Shown here one piece after another: positions 21,603 through 30,288 of a DNA stretch of 31,454 nucleotides; position 1 is the stretch's first letter, and the number at the start of each line of letters is the position of its first letter. The notes under the pieces are model-generated. The model ran no database searches. It was not told the DNA's origin and saw nothing but the letters and a program-made list of their open reading frames with translations. The DNA is taken from positions 1 to 31,454 of the forward strand of contig JAICPP010000004.1 in the NCBI GenBank assembly GCA_025929805.1, given 5' to 3'. Origin of the DNA: Gemmatimonadales bacterium (GTDB lineage Bacteria; Gemmatimonadota; Gemmatimonadetes; Gemmatimonadales; GWC2-71-9). The position numbers were made by a program, and so were the translations under genes.

Positions 21603-24600
21603 ATGAAGCTAAGCTGTGTCAGCGCCTTCGCACGCGCCGCGCGACGCTTCGCGCTCGCGGCAGTCGCACTAGGCTTTGGGGCGGGCTCGCTCCTGGCCCA
21701 GGGCTCGACTGGTAAGATCGAAGGCAGGGTGCGGGATCAGGCCGGCGCACCCATTGCCAACGCGCAGGTGTTTATCGTTGGAACTGCATTTAACGCGCTC
21801 ACTAATCCCCAGGGATACTACTTCATCAACAACGTGCCGGCCGGGACAGTGAGTGTTCGGGCCGCTTTCATCGGGTACAAGTCCACCCAGGTCGACGGGG
21901 TAAGGATTCTCGCCGGCCAGACCATTACGACCGACATCCAGCTGGAGCAGACGGCGGTGCAGATCCAGGAGATCACCGTCGTGCAGCAGACTCAGCCACT
22001 GGTGCCGCGCGACGAGGTCACCTCCAAGCAGCGGATCGACGGCGAGTTCACCAGCAACCTGCCGGTGGACCGGCTGAACAGCGTGCTGATTCTTCAGCCC
22101 GGTGTCGTGGCGGCTACGCCTGGCGGGAGCCTGATTTCGATTCGCGGCGGCCGGACCGAGGAAGCCGTGACCTACATCGACGGCGTCCCGATCTCGCCGG
22201 GCTTCCGGGGTGGGAATCGGGTCGGCTCCGCGGGAACCGAGATAGCCCTCGCTCCCAGCGCGCTGGAAGAGGCGTCGGTCACGACTGGCTCGTCGTCGGC
22301 GGAATTCGGCAACGCGCAGTCGGGCGTCATCTCGATCCAGACCAAGACCGGCGGCAACACCTTGACCGGCGTGGTCAACTACGAGACCGACGAGATGTTC
22401 GGCGCCAACAACAGCCTCGGGTTCAACCGGATCACCGGTAACCTCAGCGGGCCAGTCACCAGGAACCTCACCTTCTTCGTAGCGGGAGCCCTGGAGGGGC
22501 AGCAGTCGGTCGAGAGCGGCTTCGACAGCGAGCGGTTCCCGCTGTTCGTACAGTCGGGCATCGATACCACCGTTGCCGTGCCGACCGCGCTGAACGACCC
22601 GACCGCCGACACCACGATGGTAGATGTCTACAATTACGCCATCTACCGGGGTGAGTGCGACGAGTTCGAGAACAGCACCAACCCGGACATTGCCGACAAC
22701 TACGGCGTGGACTGCCGTGGTGTCCGGGTTCCCTGGTCGGCCCGGTCGACCTATCAGCTCACCGGCAAGCTGAACTATTCCTTCGGTACCGGCTCCCGGA
22801 TCGCGCTGACCGCGCTCACCAGCCAGTTCCAGGGACGCAGCTTCCGGGAGAATCTGGACCTGGCGGGCCGGTTCCTGCATTATGGCTCGCTGTACAACCC
22901 GCAGAACCTGCCGGCGTTCCGGAACTGGAGCAACACGTTCATCCTGAACTGGACTCAGAACCTCACCCGCTCCACCGAACGGGCCCTGGCGCTGGAGACC
23001 TATCTCTCCTACCAGATGGATCGGACGCTGGGCGGCCCCATGACGCGGGAAGCCGAGCTGGGGAGCAGAGATCCATTCGGCGGCTTCATGATCGGGCCGA
23101 TCGACTTCCTCTGGGACTTCGACAACTTCCCGCTCGACGACGAGCTGCTCCGCAACTTCCGGGTTAACCAGCCGGGCACTCGGCGTTCGCCACTGGACGT
23201 GGAGAACCTGGCGCAGTACGCGATCGTCGACGAGTACCGGAACAACGCGTACGGACTCTACAACCGGGACGAGTTCGCGTCGGTGGTCTTCCCCGAAGGC
23301 GGCGGGCCGGCCGGCGCCGAGCGGTTCGTCAACCGCCAGGTGCAGTATCGCGAAGACCGGCTGATCGGAAAGGCCAACCTCGACTGGCAGTTTGACCGCT
23401 ATAACCGGATCAAGCTGGGCGGCGAGTTTACCCGCTACAAGATCGACAGCTACTCCTACAACCTCGATTCTCAGGCCTTCTCCGACTACTACCGCGAGAA
23501 GCCCATCCGGTTCAATCTGTTTGCGGAAGACCGGCTGGACCTGGGCGATGTGGTCGTCGTCGGAGGCATACGGTACGACTTCTATGATACCCGCGCCCGG
23601 CGCTGGGCCAATTTCCCCCGGATCTCGAGTCACCCGCTGTTCGATCCGAACAATCCGGACGCGTTCTTCACCAACGATTCGCTCTTCCCCGAAGACCAGA
23701 GCCACGACTACATCAGCCCGCACATCCAGGTCTCGTTCCCGGTGACCGAGCGGACCAACTTCCGGCTGTCCTATGCCCACCAGGTGCAAGCGCCGGACTT
23801 CGGCGTAGTCTTGCAGGGGATCAACACCGACCTCGCCACCACGAACACCAACAACTTCTACGGTTCCGACCTGGACTTCGGCCGCACCATCACCTTCGAG
23901 TTCGGCGTTCGCCACGCGTTCAACGACGACATGGTCCTGGACGTGGCCGCGTACAACAAGGACAACCTGGCCAACGCGGCAGGCCGTCTGCTATCGCGGT
24001 TTGACCCGCTGCGGGGCAACAACCAGAACATCCGCGTCATGACCAATGCAGACTTCGGAAACACCCGCGGTATCGACCTCCGGCTCGACCGCCGGTTCGG
24101 TAACCTGTTCAACGGCACGCTGTCCTACACCTATCAGGAGGCCAAGAACACCGGCTCCGATCCGGATACGTACCTGGACTTCGGCTCCCGGGTTCTGAAC
24201 CAGGTCTCGGGCGGAAACCAGCCTCCTCCGCAGGCCATCCTGCCGACCGACTTCAACCGGCCCCACAATTTGGCGTTGGCCGCCGCGCTCAACTTCCCGA
24301 ACGACTGGGAGCAGGGCTCCATCGTCGGCTCGGTGCTGGAGAACGTGGGGGTATTCGCCACCTTCCGGTACACCAGCGGCACGCCCTACACCCGCTGCGC
24401 GCAAGAGGGGGATGACAATGTAGTGTCGGGCGACAACTGTGAAAACGTGTTCCCCGATCCCTTGAACAGCTCGCGCCTGCCCTCGTTCAAGAACCTGGAC
24501 CTCAGGCTCACCAAGGGTTTTGCCCTGGGTGGCCTGGATCTCACCGGGTATGTCGAGGCGAGGAACCTGCTCAACTGGCGGAACATCATCCAGGTCTTCA

Positions 24601-24968
24601 CCACCACGGGTGACGTGAACAATGCCCGCGAGCTGGAGAAGAACTTCGCCGCCGACAGCGCCGACTACGCCAACGAGGCCGACGAATCCGGTGCCCTACT
24701 GGGCGATGGCTCGATCGATCTCACGTTCGGCGGTGCGGTAGACCCGCGGACCGGCTGCGGCAGCTGGGTCAACCAGGCCGGCACTCCGGCGGCCCCCAAC
24801 TGCGTCGCTCTCATTCGGACGGAGGAGCGGTTCGGCAATGGGGATCACATCTTCGATCTGGCCGAACAGGAGCGTGCTTCCGACGCGCTGTACTACACTG
24901 TTCGGGGGATCCACAACTTCACCAGTAACCCACGCCGGATGCGGCTGGGCATAGAAGTGAACTTCTAA
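21603..24968 (+). CDS. TonB-dependent receptor with N-terminal carboxypeptidase-regulatory domain (SusC-like)
   Basis: A 1121-residue outer-membrane transporter. After a signal peptide (residues 1-33, ending LLAQ) comes a carboxypeptidase-regulatory-like beta domain (about 36-118: GKIEGRVRDQAGAPI... to ...VDGVRILAGQTITTDIQLEQ), then a plug domain (about 125-240: LNSVLILQPGVV, SIRGGRTEEAVTYIDGVPI, AEFGNAQSGVISIQTKTGG) and a 22-strand-type barrel up to the terminal phenylalanine (RLGIEVNF). Extracellular loops hold cysteine pairs (for example GECDEFE...VDCRG and CAQEG...DNCENVF), which probably form disulfides. The ATG at 21603 is set by GGAGG and by the signal peptide. The cargo is unknown. 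It is the first gene of a four-gene surface module. Confidence 0.92.
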   Translation: MKLSCVSAFARAARRFALAAVALGFGAGSLLAQGSTGKIEGRVRDQAGAPIANAQVFIVGTAFNALTNPQGYYFINNVPAGTVSVRAAFIGYKSTQVDGVRILAGQTITTDIQLEQTAVQIQEITVVQQTQPLVPRDEVTSKQRIDGEFTSNLPVDRLNSVLILQPGVVAATPGGSLISIRGGRTEEAVTYIDGVPISPGFRGGNRVGSAGTEIALAPSALEEASVTTGSSSAEFGNAQSGVISIQTKTGGNTLTGVVNYETDEMFGANNSLGFNRITGNLSGPVTRNLTFFVAGALEGQQSVESGFDSERFPLFVQSGIDTTVAVPTALNDPTADTTMVDVYNYAIYRGECDEFENSTNPDIADNYGVDCRGVRVPWSARSTYQLTGKLNYSFGTGSRIALTALTSQFQGRSFRENLDLAGRFLHYGSLYNPQNLPAFRNWSNTFILNWTQNLTRSTERALALETYLSYQMDRTLGGPMTREAELGSRDPFGGFMIGPIDFLWDFDNFPLDDELLRNFRVNQPGTRRSPLDVENLAQYAIVDEYRNNAYGLYNRDEFASVVFPEGGGPAGAERFVNRQVQYREDRLIGKANLDWQFDRYNRIKLGGEFTRYKIDSYSYNLDSQAFSDYYREKPIRFNLFAEDRLDLGDVVVVGGIRYDFYDTRARRWANFPRISSHPLFDPNNPDAFFTNDSLFPEDQSHDYISPHIQVSFPVTERTNFRLSYAHQVQAPDFGVVLQGINTDLATTNTNNFYGSDLDFGRTITFEFGVRHAFNDDMVLDVAAYNKDNLANAAGRLLSRFDPLRGNNQNIRVMTNADFGNTRGIDLRLDRRFGNLFNGTLSYTYQEAKNTGSDPDTYLDFGSRVLNQVSGGNQPPPQAILPTDFNRPHNLALAAALNFPNDWEQGSIVGSVLENVGVFATFRYTSGTPYTRCAQEGDDNVVSGDNCENVFPDPLNSSRLPSFKNLDLRLTKGFALGGLDLTGYVEARNLLNWRNIIQVFTTTGDVNNARELEKNFAADSADYANEADESGALLGDGSIDLTFGGAVDPRTGCGSWVNQAGTPAAPNCVALIRTEERFGNGDHIFDLAEQERASDALYYTVRGIHNFTSNPRRMRLGIEVNF

Positions 24969-24984
24969 AGCGATTCGGTGTGCT

Positions 24985-25013
24985 CGCCGGGCGGCCTCCC
25001 AGGGCCCCCGGCG
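24985..25013 (+). terminator. GC-rich intercistronic hairpin after the receptor gene
   Basis: CGCCGGG (24985-24991) pairs with CCCGGCG (25007-25013), with further GGCC pairing inside. It lies between the receptor stop and the ribosome-binding site of the next gene. CCCTTTTA follows about 15 bases later. It may lower downstream expression or protect the upstream mRNA rather than end transcription. Confidence 0.5.
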
Positions 25014-25053
25014 GGTGCAGCCTCGCCCTTTTATCCACCTGAGAGAGGACGCA

Positions 25054-28000
25054 ATGCACTCCTTCTTGCGTAAGAGCAACCTGCTGGTTCTGGGCCTCTG
25101 CGCGCTGGCGGTGGTCGCGACGACTCCGTCGGCCGCAACCGCGGCCGAAAAGCCCAAGCCGGGGCAGGGGGCACGCGGCTTCCGGCTGTTCGCGCGCTCG
25201 CTGGGGGCCATCACGATCAACCGGGTCTACTGCGGACTGGCCACCACGGGTGAGGTCTGCGTCGACTCGACCAACTCATCCACGATCGGCGGCGGATTCT
25301 GGCCCAAGGGCACCGCCGACCAGTACGTGTTCAACTCCGGCCTCCAGATCGCCGGGGTGATCGGAGCCGATGCCAATCCGGAGTGGGCCGGCGATACCAC
25401 CGGCGCCTTCTTCTTCGACCCCAAAGGCACCACCCAGCACGGCGAGCAGGTCGAGCCGATCTACAACACCACCGATCCGGAAGACAACGCCTTCGTGAGC
25501 GACACTACGGGAAGCTGTAACGACGTGTGCCGGGCCGCCAAGGTGCCCTCGGGCGATGTTACCCAGGACCTGTTCTTTCCGCTCCTGCGGGGCCGGACAG
25601 CGGCATCGCAGGGAGACGTGTGGTGGCTGAGCTGGGACGGGAACCCTTCATTGGGCGCGGGCCGCTCGCACCCGCTCGGCATCCTGGTCGAGCAGCGGGG
25701 CATGGGATGGAATTTCCCCTCTGGTAACCAGGACATTATCTACTTTCTCTATACCTTCTATAACGTGACGGCCCGCGATCCGGCGGTCTATACCGCGGCG
25801 GGGGTTCGGCCGGGCATGGCCGAGATTCTGGCTCGCCAGGGTCAGGAGTTCCAGGAACGGAACGAGGCCACCTTCGGCATCCAGATCCCCGACGGCGGCT
25901 ACACCGTCGAGAACCTGTTCGCCGCCTTCTCGGCCGACATGGACGTTGCCGAAGCCACCGTGAACTTTTCCTCGGTCAACGTACCCTTTGCGTTGGGGCA
26001 CACCTACGAGCACACCTTTGCCGGGGCCGAAGGCTGGACCTTCGACCCGGGCATCTTCAGCCCGCCGTTCTTCGCGGGGTCGGGCTTTGTCGGGGTGAAG
26101 TATCTCAAGAGCCCGATCGTCAACGGCGTTGAAGTGGGGCTCACGTTGTTCAGCAATACGATTAACGGCGGGGCGTTCGACGACGCGCAAAACACCACTC
26201 AGCTGTTCCGCTATCTCTCGAATGGCATCAATCCGGCCGCCGGCGACGCTCCCTGCAACACCGGCGACCCCCAGCAGACCAGGATCTGCTTCGTCAATAA
26301 CACGGCGCCCGACGACATGCGCTTCTTCCAGTCGTCCGGCCCCCTCACGTTGGGACCCGGCCAGTTCGGCACCATCGCGGTGGCGTACATCTTCGCCGCG
26401 CCGGTGGCCGTCGCCGGATGCACCGGCCCCGGCACCTGCGATCTCGCTCCGGGCGACCCCCGGCTGTTGAGCAACCCGGCAACCGCGGATAACGCCAATC
26501 CAGTCGACTCGGTGTCAGGGTTCAGGGGCTATAACGGGGATGCCGATGGAGACGGTGTCGCCGACCAGGGTGAGTTCGCCGATCCGGTCCCCGGCTCGCT
26601 GCTGGGTAAGGCGCTGGTGGCCCAGCAGGTGTTCAACTTCGGGTTCCTGCTCCCGTTCGCTCCCGAAGCTCCTGAGTTCTTCCTGATTCCCGGAAACAAC
26701 CAAGTGACGGTGCTGTGGCGGCCGACTATTACGGAGGAGAGCGGTGACCCATTCTTCGAGGTGGCCAGCCAGCCCAACATCACCGATCCGGTGACCGGTG
26801 CGGTAGGACCGAACCCGCTGTACGATCCGAACTACCGGCAGTTCGACGTCGAGGGGTATCGGGTGTATCGGGGCCGGGTGGATTCACCCAACGAGCTGGC
26901 GCTGATCGCACAGTTCGATTACCAGGGCACCCTGATGAGGGATTTCACCAGTACGGTCAGTGTCGAGGGACAGCTTCAGACCGGGTGTGCCCCCGAGCTC
27001 GGCATCAATACGGTCACCATCATCGATACGGACACCACCTTCGGCTGCCCGGTGGACTTCGACTCGCTGGTTCCCGGGGTAGCCCCAATAGTATTCATCG
27101 ACATTCCCTTGGTGGGACCCATCATCCAGACGTTTCGGGCCCCAAGGGGACGCGCCGCGCTGGCCACCGGTGAGTCCATCATTCTCGAGGCCGACACTGC
27201 TTTCACCGGGGCCGTCTCGGGTCAAGCCCCTGAACTATCCGACAACGGAGTGCCCTTCACCTTCCTGGACACGGGGGTGCGGAGCAACATCCGTTACTTC
27301 TATTCCGTGACCGCCTTCGATGTGAACTCGCTTCAGTCGGGTCCGTCCACCATCGAGTCACCCCGGAACACCAAGCCGATAACCCCGTCGGTGACGGCTT
27401 CGAACTACGACAACACCGCCACGCTCACCAACAATATCATAGGCCGTGGCGTTGCGATGGACAGCCTTATCAGCGAGCCTACGATGAACCCGACCACCGG
27501 CCAGTTCAGCGGCCCCTTTCCGCCCTCGAAGGACGGCGTGCTCCGCTTTGCCGGCCAGTTCGCCCGGCAGGTGGTCGCCGCGCCAGGAGCTGTTTCAGTC
27601 CGGCTGGATAGCCTCACCTTGGGCTCGGCCTACGATCCCAGTCCCAACATCTACTACTACACCGCTACCGGAGGTGACGGGACGATTTACCCCCTCACCA
27701 TCAGCATCATTCAGGACCAGTTCGAGGGCCATCCAGCCACCGAGCCGGCTGCAGATTCGGCCACGGCGGTCTTCCTGGCCACTCCGGTCGTGGGCGAGCT
27801 CGCAGCACGCTATGGTGGGAATGAGACGTTCAACTTGAATACCGAGTTGGTGCATCGCATGCCGGGCAACTACTACACCAACAGCTTTGGCCGCGGCTGT
27901 GTGAACGATGCAGACGGCTTCAACCTCGATGTGGGCTGCAACTACAACGGCGCCCGCTGGTTCAATGGTCCCTCGCCGCAGAACAACGAGACCCGGGTCA

Positions 28001-29049
28001 ACCCGACCTCTGGCAACCGGGCCAATGCAGTGGCGCCTCAGGCGGTGCGGAACTTCGACAACGCGGGCGAGCTGGCCGGGGTCGAGAACATCTTCGAGGA
28101 CCGCTCCTATCAGACGATCAACAACTTCTGGCGCAACATGGAAGGCGCGCTCGGAGGTGCCACCCGCGCGGCGGACTTCAACGTCTATTGGGGCGCGGGC
28201 GGACTGGTTGACTCGGTGATCGATGCCACCCACAACCTGCCGGTGCCATTCGCGGCCACGGTGGGTGCCAGCTGGGGCTTCCTCAATGCCAGTGCCACGG
28301 GTACCGGGTCGGCCGATGGCTCGGCAACGCTCACCTCGTTCGACATGGGCTGCGTCGAGCCACTGAGGACCTTCCTGGCGGTGCAAGCCATCGCCCCCTG
28401 TACCGAGGCGGCAGCGTACGCGTTGAGTCCGACGGCAGTTCCGGGGACTATCGCGTTCGCCACCACCGGCCCGGCACTGGTTCCTGCCCCTGGGCAGGGT
28501 TTCATCATGTACCTGCCGGGGCACTTCTTCACCTTCGAGCTTCCGGCGGGCGGGACGGTACCCGCGGCCGGCACCGTATGGACCATGCGGAGCTACATCG
28601 GCGCGATCTCCGGCGGCCGGGGTGACGGGGGCGACCAGGGCGACTACGCCTTTACCGCTGTGGAGCGCACCTTCTCGGCGGTAGGGGCAGAGAACCGCCT
28701 CACCTTCAACGTGACGAATCAGGTGGTCGCAACAGCCGACGAGGACCTGTCACGGGTCCACACCGTTCCCGATCCGTATTACGTCACCAGTCAGTTCGAG
28801 CAGACCACGGACACCAAGATCATCAAGTTCGTGAACCTGCCGTCTGACTGCATCATCCGGATCTACTCCTCGAGCGGTGTGCTGGTGGATCTCTTGGAGC
28901 ACCACTCGCAAACGCTGGGCGGATCGGAAGACTGGGACGTACGTAATCGCAACAATCAGATCGTGGCGAGTGGGGTGTACTTCTACCACATCGAAGCCGG
29001 CGATGCCCGGCGGGTGGGCCGGTTCACGGTCGTCAACTTCGCTCAGTAG
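25054..29049 (+). CDS. Very large secreted protein with type IX-secretion-like C-terminal domain
   Basis: A 1331-residue exported protein. Residues 1-31 form a signal peptide (basic start, LLVLGLCALAVVAT, then AATAA). The long middle is beta-rich, with many cysteine pairs (VYCGL...EVCVDS, GSCNDVCRA, GCTGPGTCD and others). A fibronectin-III-like module sits near the middle (VTVLWRP... to VEGYRVYRG). The last 95 residues resemble the type A sorting domain of type IX secretion: VPDPYY, IIKFVNLPSDCIIRIYS, WDVRNRNNQIVASGVYFYHI, then VGRFTVV. It is probably carried over the outer membrane and shown on the cell surface. GAGAGG precedes the ATG. It is not recognised as a named protein; ligand or substrate is unknown. 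Confidence 0.8.
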   Translation: MHSFLRKSNLLVLGLCALAVVATTPSAATAAEKPKPGQGARGFRLFARSLGAITINRVYCGLATTGEVCVDSTNSSTIGGGFWPKGTADQYVFNSGLQIAGVIGADANPEWAGDTTGAFFFDPKGTTQHGEQVEPIYNTTDPEDNAFVSDTTGSCNDVCRAAKVPSGDVTQDLFFPLLRGRTAASQGDVWWLSWDGNPSLGAGRSHPLGILVEQRGMGWNFPSGNQDIIYFLYTFYNVTARDPAVYTAAGVRPGMAEILARQGQEFQERNEATFGIQIPDGGYTVENLFAAFSADMDVAEATVNFSSVNVPFALGHTYEHTFAGAEGWTFDPGIFSPPFFAGSGFVGVKYLKSPIVNGVEVGLTLFSNTINGGAFDDAQNTTQLFRYLSNGINPAAGDAPCNTGDPQQTRICFVNNTAPDDMRFFQSSGPLTLGPGQFGTIAVAYIFAAPVAVAGCTGPGTCDLAPGDPRLLSNPATADNANPVDSVSGFRGYNGDADGDGVADQGEFADPVPGSLLGKALVAQQVFNFGFLLPFAPEAPEFFLIPGNNQVTVLWRPTITEESGDPFFEVASQPNITDPVTGAVGPNPLYDPNYRQFDVEGYRVYRGRVDSPNELALIAQFDYQGTLMRDFTSTVSVEGQLQTGCAPELGINTVTIIDTDTTFGCPVDFDSLVPGVAPIVFIDIPLVGPIIQTFRAPRGRAALATGESIILEADTAFTGAVSGQAPELSDNGVPFTFLDTGVRSNIRYFYSVTAFDVNSLQSGPSTIESPRNTKPITPSVTASNYDNTATLTNNIIGRGVAMDSLISEPTMNPTTGQFSGPFPPSKDGVLRFAGQFARQVVAAPGAVSVRLDSLTLGSAYDPSPNIYYYTATGGDGTIYPLTISIIQDQFEGHPATEPAADSATAVFLATPVVGELAARYGGNETFNLNTELVHRMPGNYYTNSFGRGCVNDADGFNLDVGCNYNGARWFNGPSPQNNETRVNPTSGNRANAVAPQAVRNFDNAGELAGVENIFEDRSYQTINNFWRNMEGALGGATRAADFNVYWGAGGLVDSVIDATHNLPVPFAATVGASWGFLNASATGTGSADGSATLTSFDMGCVEPLRTFLAVQAIAPCTEAAAYALSPTAVPGTIAFATTGPALVPAPGQGFIMYLPGHFFTFELPAGGTVPAAGTVWTMRSYIGAISGGRGDGGDQGDYAFTAVERTFSAVGAENRLTFNVTNQVVATADEDLSRVHTVPDPYYVTSQFEQTTDTKIIKFVNLPSDCIIRIYSSSGVLVDLLEHHSQTLGGSEDWDVRNRNNQIVASGVYFYHIEAGDARRVGRFTVVNFAQ

Positions 29050-29061
29050 CAGCCAACGGGA

Positions 29062-29085
29062 GGGGGTCGGCTCGGGCCGGCCCCC
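29062..29085 (+). terminator. GC-rich intercistronic hairpin before the porV-like gene
   Basis: GGGGGTCGGC (29062-29071) pairs with GCCGGCCCCC (29076-29085), with one T-G wobble, around a TCGG loop. It sits between the stop of the large secreted protein and the AGGAG ribosome-binding site of the next gene. No T-run follows, so transcription probably continues. Confidence 0.6.
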
Positions 29086-29109
29086 CACAATCCAGGAGAT
29101 GGGGAGCAT

Positions 29110-30231
29110 ATGAGTCACACCAGCGCACGAAACCTGGCCCTGATGGCAGCCCTCCTGAGCGGGCTTCCTGCGGCCGCTGTGGCCCAGGGCATCGACCAGG
29201 ACAATACGGCATATGGAACCACGTCGGCCGAGTTCCTGCTCTTCGGAGCGGGGGCCCGGGGAACCGCTCTGGGCGGCGCATTCCAGTCCATTGCCACCGA
29301 CGTGAGCGCACTCTATTACAACCCGGCCGGTCTCGCGCTGTTGCCGCGCGCAGGCGCCATGGTCGGAACCTACAGTTACGTCGCCGACACCCGTTATAAC
29401 TGGGGAGGTATCGCGTTTCCATTCTCCGGCGGGTCACGGGCCGTAGGAATTCAGATCGGAACCTTTGGTTTCAGTGAGCAGCCGGTCTTTACTGTGGAGC
29501 AGCCCGAAGGAACCGGTGAGACGTATTCCGTCAGTGAGACCTTTGCTGGGCTGACCTTCTCCCAAAACTTCTCTGACCGCTTCTCTGCCGGCATAACCGC
29601 CAAGGGAATCTTTGACGTCCTTGGTGATGCCTCGGGTGAAGCCTTCGCGGTCGACTTCGGGACCAATTTCCATGCCTCGCTGAGCGGTCATCCCATCCGG
29701 TTCTCCTTTGTAGTAGCCAATCTGGGAACCAACCTGTCGTACAGCGGCGAGGCGCTGCTAGTAGAGACCCCGCGCCAGCCCATCCCGGGCGAGCCGGACG
29801 TACCCTCGAACCCACAGCCGTCGCAGTTCCGCACCACCGGGTACAACCTGCCCACCATCTTCCGGGTAGCATTGGCGTACGACCTGATCACCGGCGACAA
29901 CAACCGGCTTACGGTACTGTCCGACTTCAACCAACCCAACAACAATGGCGCCGGCTTCTCCGCCGGTGGCGAGTGGATGTCGGAGCGGCTGGGTGGGTCC
30001 AACTTCGGGTTCGCGCTGCGGGGCAGCTACAGCTATTCCGCGGCCAACAATCTCGATCCGGTGGACCCGAATACCACCGCGCTGGGAGACGAGGAGAATC
30101 TGCACGGCCTCGCCTTCGGTGGCGGACTCAACTACGGCAGCGGCAACTTCAATCTCGGCCTCGATTACGCCTGGAAGTATCTCGGCGTGCTCGGAGGCAC
30201 CAACTTCTTCAGCGTCAGCGTAGGCTGGTAG
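29110..30231 (+). CDS. PorV/PorQ (UPF0164) family outer-membrane protein
   Basis: A 373-residue beta-barrel protein of the PorV/UPF0164 group, related to FadL-type barrels. A signal peptide (about 1-26, ending AVAQ) is followed by the family hallmark GAGARGTALGGAFQSIATDVSALYYNPAGLALL, and then strand after strand up to the last SVSVGW. In Bacteroidota, PorV takes type IX cargo from the translocon to the attachment complex. Its position directly after a protein with a sorting-like C-terminal domain fits that role here, but no other type IX genes (porK, L, M, N, sprA) are in the window. ATG at 29110 follows AGGAGATGGGG. Confidence 0.88.
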   Translation: MSHTSARNLALMAALLSGLPAAAVAQGIDQDNTAYGTTSAEFLLFGAGARGTALGGAFQSIATDVSALYYNPAGLALLPRAGAMVGTYSYVADTRYNWGGIAFPFSGGSRAVGIQIGTFGFSEQPVFTVEQPEGTGETYSVSETFAGLTFSQNFSDRFSAGITAKGIFDVLGDASGEAFAVDFGTNFHASLSGHPIRFSFVVANLGTNLSYSGEALLVETPRQPIPGEPDVPSNPQPSQFRTTGYNLPTIFRVALAYDLITGDNNRLTVLSDFNQPNNNGAGFSAGGEWMSERLGGSNFGFALRGSYSYSAANNLDPVDPNTTALGDEENLHGLAFGGGLNYGSGNFNLGLDYAWKYLGVLGGTNFFSVSVGW

Positions 30232-30243
30232 CTTGCCGGCAAT

Positions 30244-30269
30244 GGGTGGTGCGGACCATCGCACCGCCC
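30244..30269 (+). terminator. GC-rich intercistronic hairpin before the GWxTD gene
   Basis: GGGTGGTGCG (30244-30253) pairs with CGCACCGCCC (30260-30269), with one T-G wobble, around a GACCAT loop. It is 12 bases after the PorV-like stop. TTGCCTC follows, so it is at most a weak terminator. It is the third such hairpin in this operon. Confidence 0.6.
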
Positions 30270-30288
30270 TTGCCTCAATAAGGTATAA

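Noticed and set aside
21669..23915. A 748-codon open frame on the minus strand opposite the TonB-receptor gene
   Set aside because: It mirrors the third-position GC bias of the receptor gene; the product is valine/glutamate/arginine-rich without recognisable domains, while the plus strand has a complete receptor.
27595..28524. A 309-codon minus-strand frame opposite the giant secreted protein
   Set aside because: It lies inside one continuous plus-strand gene with coherent protein features.
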